From the NCBI GenBank assembly GCA_937934635.1, contig CALGZD010000270.1, forward strand, positions 1 to 5,354: DNA of 5,354 bases. Reading direction: 5' to 3'. Below the pieces are notes generated by a model, which was not told the DNA's origin, did not search any database, and saw only the letters and a program-made list of their open reading frames with translations. Shown piece after piece: positions 3,892 through 5,354 of the stretch. The first letter of the stretch is position 1. Each line of letters begins with the position of its first letter. The translations under genes and the position numbers were made by a program. The DNA is from an uncultured Deinococcales bacterium. Its GTDB lineage: Bacteria > Deinococcota > Deinococci > Deinococcales > Trueperaceae.

Positions 3892-5354
3892 TATGGGTTC
3901 ACCTGATTTCTGATAACTTTCTGTACTTCTGAAAGATGCTTGTTGTATTTGCTGCCTGATTTCACCTGATAGATTTCTTGCACAATCTCCCTTATCGACT
4001 TGCCTTGTTTGAATAGCTTCAACATTCGCTTTTCCTCAGTTGTGAGTGTGTTTCCTTCAACTTTCCTTTGAGTTTCATTTAAGTTTCTGGCAAAGCCTAT
4101 TTCTTGATGCTTGGGTGTTTCTTGCAAAGTCATTGCAACATCATTGCAACTTGGTTGAAAGTCGTTTGAAAGTCGGGAAAAGGTCGGTAAATACTCGGTA
4201 TGAATTTGAGAGAAATCCGCATAAGGCGTGTAAATCTTTTGCGGTGTCGGGTCGTTCCAGCTAACTAAGTAACTCTCTCCTGCTTGCAGATGTAGCGTGT
4301 CGTTCGGGAGCATATCGCTAGACATGCCAGTTGTTAGCCTTGCTTCTTTGCTGGTCATCTTGCCTAAAATCTTTTGACCAATAGCATGGTGACTATCTGT
4401 AGAATGTTTTGCTTTGAATGTTTGCCCTGCAAGCCAGATGTGCATGTTGAATTTGCGCCCCTCTTGAATGAGTGTATGTGCAATATTTTCAGCTTCAAAA
4501 GCTAGTTCTTTATCTCTTTGGGTTGCAAGCCATTCATCAAAAATCAGTACAAGAGGACTAAAAAAACTCTTAGGTTTTCCGCTTGTCCTCCGTTCGTTGA
4601 ACTCGTCCATAGTCCATGCAATAGCTGCTTTGCACTCTGCCACACTCTCTGCTGAGTCGATTGCTAGCACGCTCTTTACTGGCTCGAGCCTCCCTGTTAA
4701 CCCCTGCTCACTATCTCTGTGTGAATCACAAAGAACAATCTGTGCATTTTGTTGTTGCAGTTGCGTAGCTAAAGCTGTGAGTGTGGATGTTTTTCCACTG
4801 CCAGAAATGCCAGAAATAACCTGTGATGTGATAGGCATATACACAGGACTAGCGTTAGTGTCATAGCCTAGAGTTAGCATGTTCTCTGGTGTTGGTAGTG
4901 CCAGCATGTCGCTAAACGTTGGCATTTGAATCACTGGTGCAAAGTTTGCGCCTGGGCTCGAGCCTTCGGACAGTTCCAGAGGCGTATTTTTTCCCTGTTT
5001 GAAATGTGGCGTATAGCTTGTATTCAGTGCATGATTGTCTGTTGTTCGTGGTGCATATGTGAGATTGCCTGACAGTGTTAGACCTTGAAACAATCCTTTA
5101 TCAGGTGCATATTGATACTTCAAACGCTTTGTGTATTCACGCTCTAACTTGAGTTCATGCTTTGTCCCTTCGGACCATTCAAAGTAAGCACGTGTTGATT
5201 TTCTAGCTAAAATAATCAGCTTGTATGCCAGATAGCCAGCTAGTCCGATAAGGACAAGGACAAGGCTTGCATTTAGCAAGAACAACAAAGAAAATTTAAT
5301 GCCGTTAAATAGCTGTGTGGCTCGAGCCTGTCTAACTTCAAAACGTGACTGCTG
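3891..5354 (-). CDS. FtsK/HerA-like membrane-anchored DNA translocase ATPase (5' end outside window)
   Basis: The frame is open from the window edge to the stop at 3891, giving 487 visible residues. A TTG at 5288 could be taken as the start but has no Shine-Dalgarno, and 22 open codons precede it, so the true start is probably beyond 5354. Counting from the TTG, residues 3-28 are a membrane helix (LLNASLVLVLIGLAGYL core). Residues 30-155 form a polar cytoplasmic linker. The ATPase follows: Walker A GISGSGKT (160-167), CDSHRDS (187-193), Walker B LVLIFDEW (246-253), and IWLAGQTFKAK (284-294) as the post-Walker B/sensor segment. Residues 360-415 are a low-complexity linker, and 416-461 (TEEKRMLKLFKQGKSIREIV onward) resemble an HTH domain, placed like the gamma domain of FtsK. 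Such enzymes pump double-stranded DNA in chromosome segregation, conjugation or virus packaging. ParA follows immediately. The substrate is inferred to be the element itself. Confidence 0.85.
   Translation of the reverse strand, partial: QQSRFEVRQARATQLFNGIKFSLLFLLNASLVLVLIGLAGYLAYKLIILARKSTRAYFEWSEGTKHELKLEREYTKRLKYQYAPDKGLFQGLTLSGNLTYAPRTTDNHALNTSYTPHFKQGKNTPLELSEGSSPGANFAPVIQMPTFSDMLALPTPENMLTLGYDTNASPVYMPITSQVISGISGSGKTSTLTALATQLQQQNAQIVLCDSHRDSEQGLTGRLEPVKSVLAIDSAESVAECKAAIAWTMDEFNERRTSGKPKSFFSPLVLIFDEWLATQRDKELAFEAENIAHTLIQEGRKFNMHIWLAGQTFKAKHSTDSHHAIGQKILGKMTSKEARLTTGMSSDMLPNDTLHLQAGESYLVSWNDPTPQKIYTPYADFSQIHTEYLPTFSRLSNDFQPSCNDVAMTLQETPKHQEIGFARNLNETQRKVEGNTLTTEEKRMLKLFKQGKSIREIVQEIYQVKSGSKYNKHLSEVQKVIRNQVNP
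4681..4690. repeat. GGCTCGAGCC palindrome, copy 2 (in translocase)
   Basis: Same 10-mer. The minus-strand codon phase is AGG CTC GAG CCA (Arg-Leu-Glu-Pro), different from copy 1. Confidence 0.8.
4955..4964. repeat. GGCTCGAGCC palindrome, copy 3 (in translocase)
   Basis: Same 10-mer. The minus-strand codon phase is GGC TCG AGC CCA (Gly-Ser-Ser-Pro), the third possible phase. Confidence 0.8.
5319..5328. repeat. GGCTCGAGCC palindrome, copy 4 (in translocase N-terminus)
   Basis: Same 10-mer. The minus-strand codons read GCT CGA GCC (Ala-Arg-Ala) in the open frame upstream of the membrane helix. Confidence 0.8.

Noticed and set aside
4129..4185. Short direct repeats (CATTGCAAC twice, TTGAAAGTCG twice) in the translocase gene.
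   Set aside because: They fall in the low-complexity linker and are too short to distinguish from codon-level coincidence.
4468..4866. Plus-strand ORF of 132 codons.
   Set aside because: It is antisense to the translocase Walker A/B core, which is strongly supported as coding. The same holds for shorter plus-strand frames at 3395-3622 and 4046-4264.
1..5354. The window as a complete 5.35-kb circle, because the open Prim-Pol and translocase frames would join in frame across the ends.
   Set aside because: The fusion would cut the Prim-Pol off just after SPSGTGIR, and the joined sequence lacks the continuation expected for that fold. In-phase joining has a one-in-three chance. A fragment of a larger element is simpler.
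1..5354. Known DNA uptake sequences (Neisseria GCCGTCTGAA, Haemophilus AAGTGCGGT).
   Set aside because: I found no copy of either on scanning both strands, so they give no support for those hosts.

Overview
The window is about 5.35 kb of fairly AT-rich DNA (roughly 40% G+C by eye). It is densely packed, with overlapping genes and plasmid- or phage-type functions. No rRNA, tRNA, CRISPR array, transposase or integrase is visible. Shine-Dalgarno sequences and two consensus sigma-70 promoters fit a proteobacterium. Base composition and the general look of the proteins are compatible with a Moraxellaceae-like gammaproteobacterium, but that is only an impression. The best reading is part of a self-replicating or integrative element (phage-plasmid, plasmid or satellite). 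It carries a Prim-Pol type replication protein, a repressor switch with a small early operon, and a partition/DNA-translocation operon.

Layout. (1) Bases 1-582, minus strand: the first 194 codons of a primase-polymerase that continues past base 1. (2) Bases 583-1158, no protein gene: a structured leader for the Prim-Pol mRNA, a probable promoter for it, a plus-strand intrinsic terminator that suggests a short antisense RNA, and an AT-rich stretch with a near-perfect 28-bp palindrome and two 10-bp direct repeats (candidate origin). (3) Bases 1159-1407, minus strand: an XRE-type repressor. (4) Bases 1408-1550: a compact control region in which two near-consensus divergent promoters share a 19-bp palindrome and a second copy of the same operator follows directly. 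(5) Bases 1551-2589, plus strand: three small genes (unknown 83-aa protein, 150-aa excisionase-like HTH protein, 99-aa phage-type protein). (6) Bases 2618-2651: a bidirectional terminator between convergent operons. (7) Bases 2676-5354, minus strand: a tightly coupled operon read in the order FtsK/HerA-like membrane ATPase (5' end outside the window), ParA-like ATPase, ribbon-helix-helix protein with a lysine-rich tail, and a 73-aa unknown.

How it may work together (inference). The XRE repressor sits on a lambda-like switch and keeps the three-gene operon silent. The Prim-Pol would start replication, with its translation tuned by an RNA switch and possibly a counter-transcribed RNA. ParA plus the RHH protein would form a type Ib-like partition pair. 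The translocase, with an N-terminal membrane helix and a C-terminal HTH-like domain, could move the element's DNA across a membrane or into a capsid. A 10-bp palindrome, GGCTCGAGCC, occurs four times, in the Prim-Pol and translocase genes only. It falls in all three codon phases, which points to a DNA-level role. The strongest leads are the Prim-Pol leader switch, the repressor switch and this palindrome.
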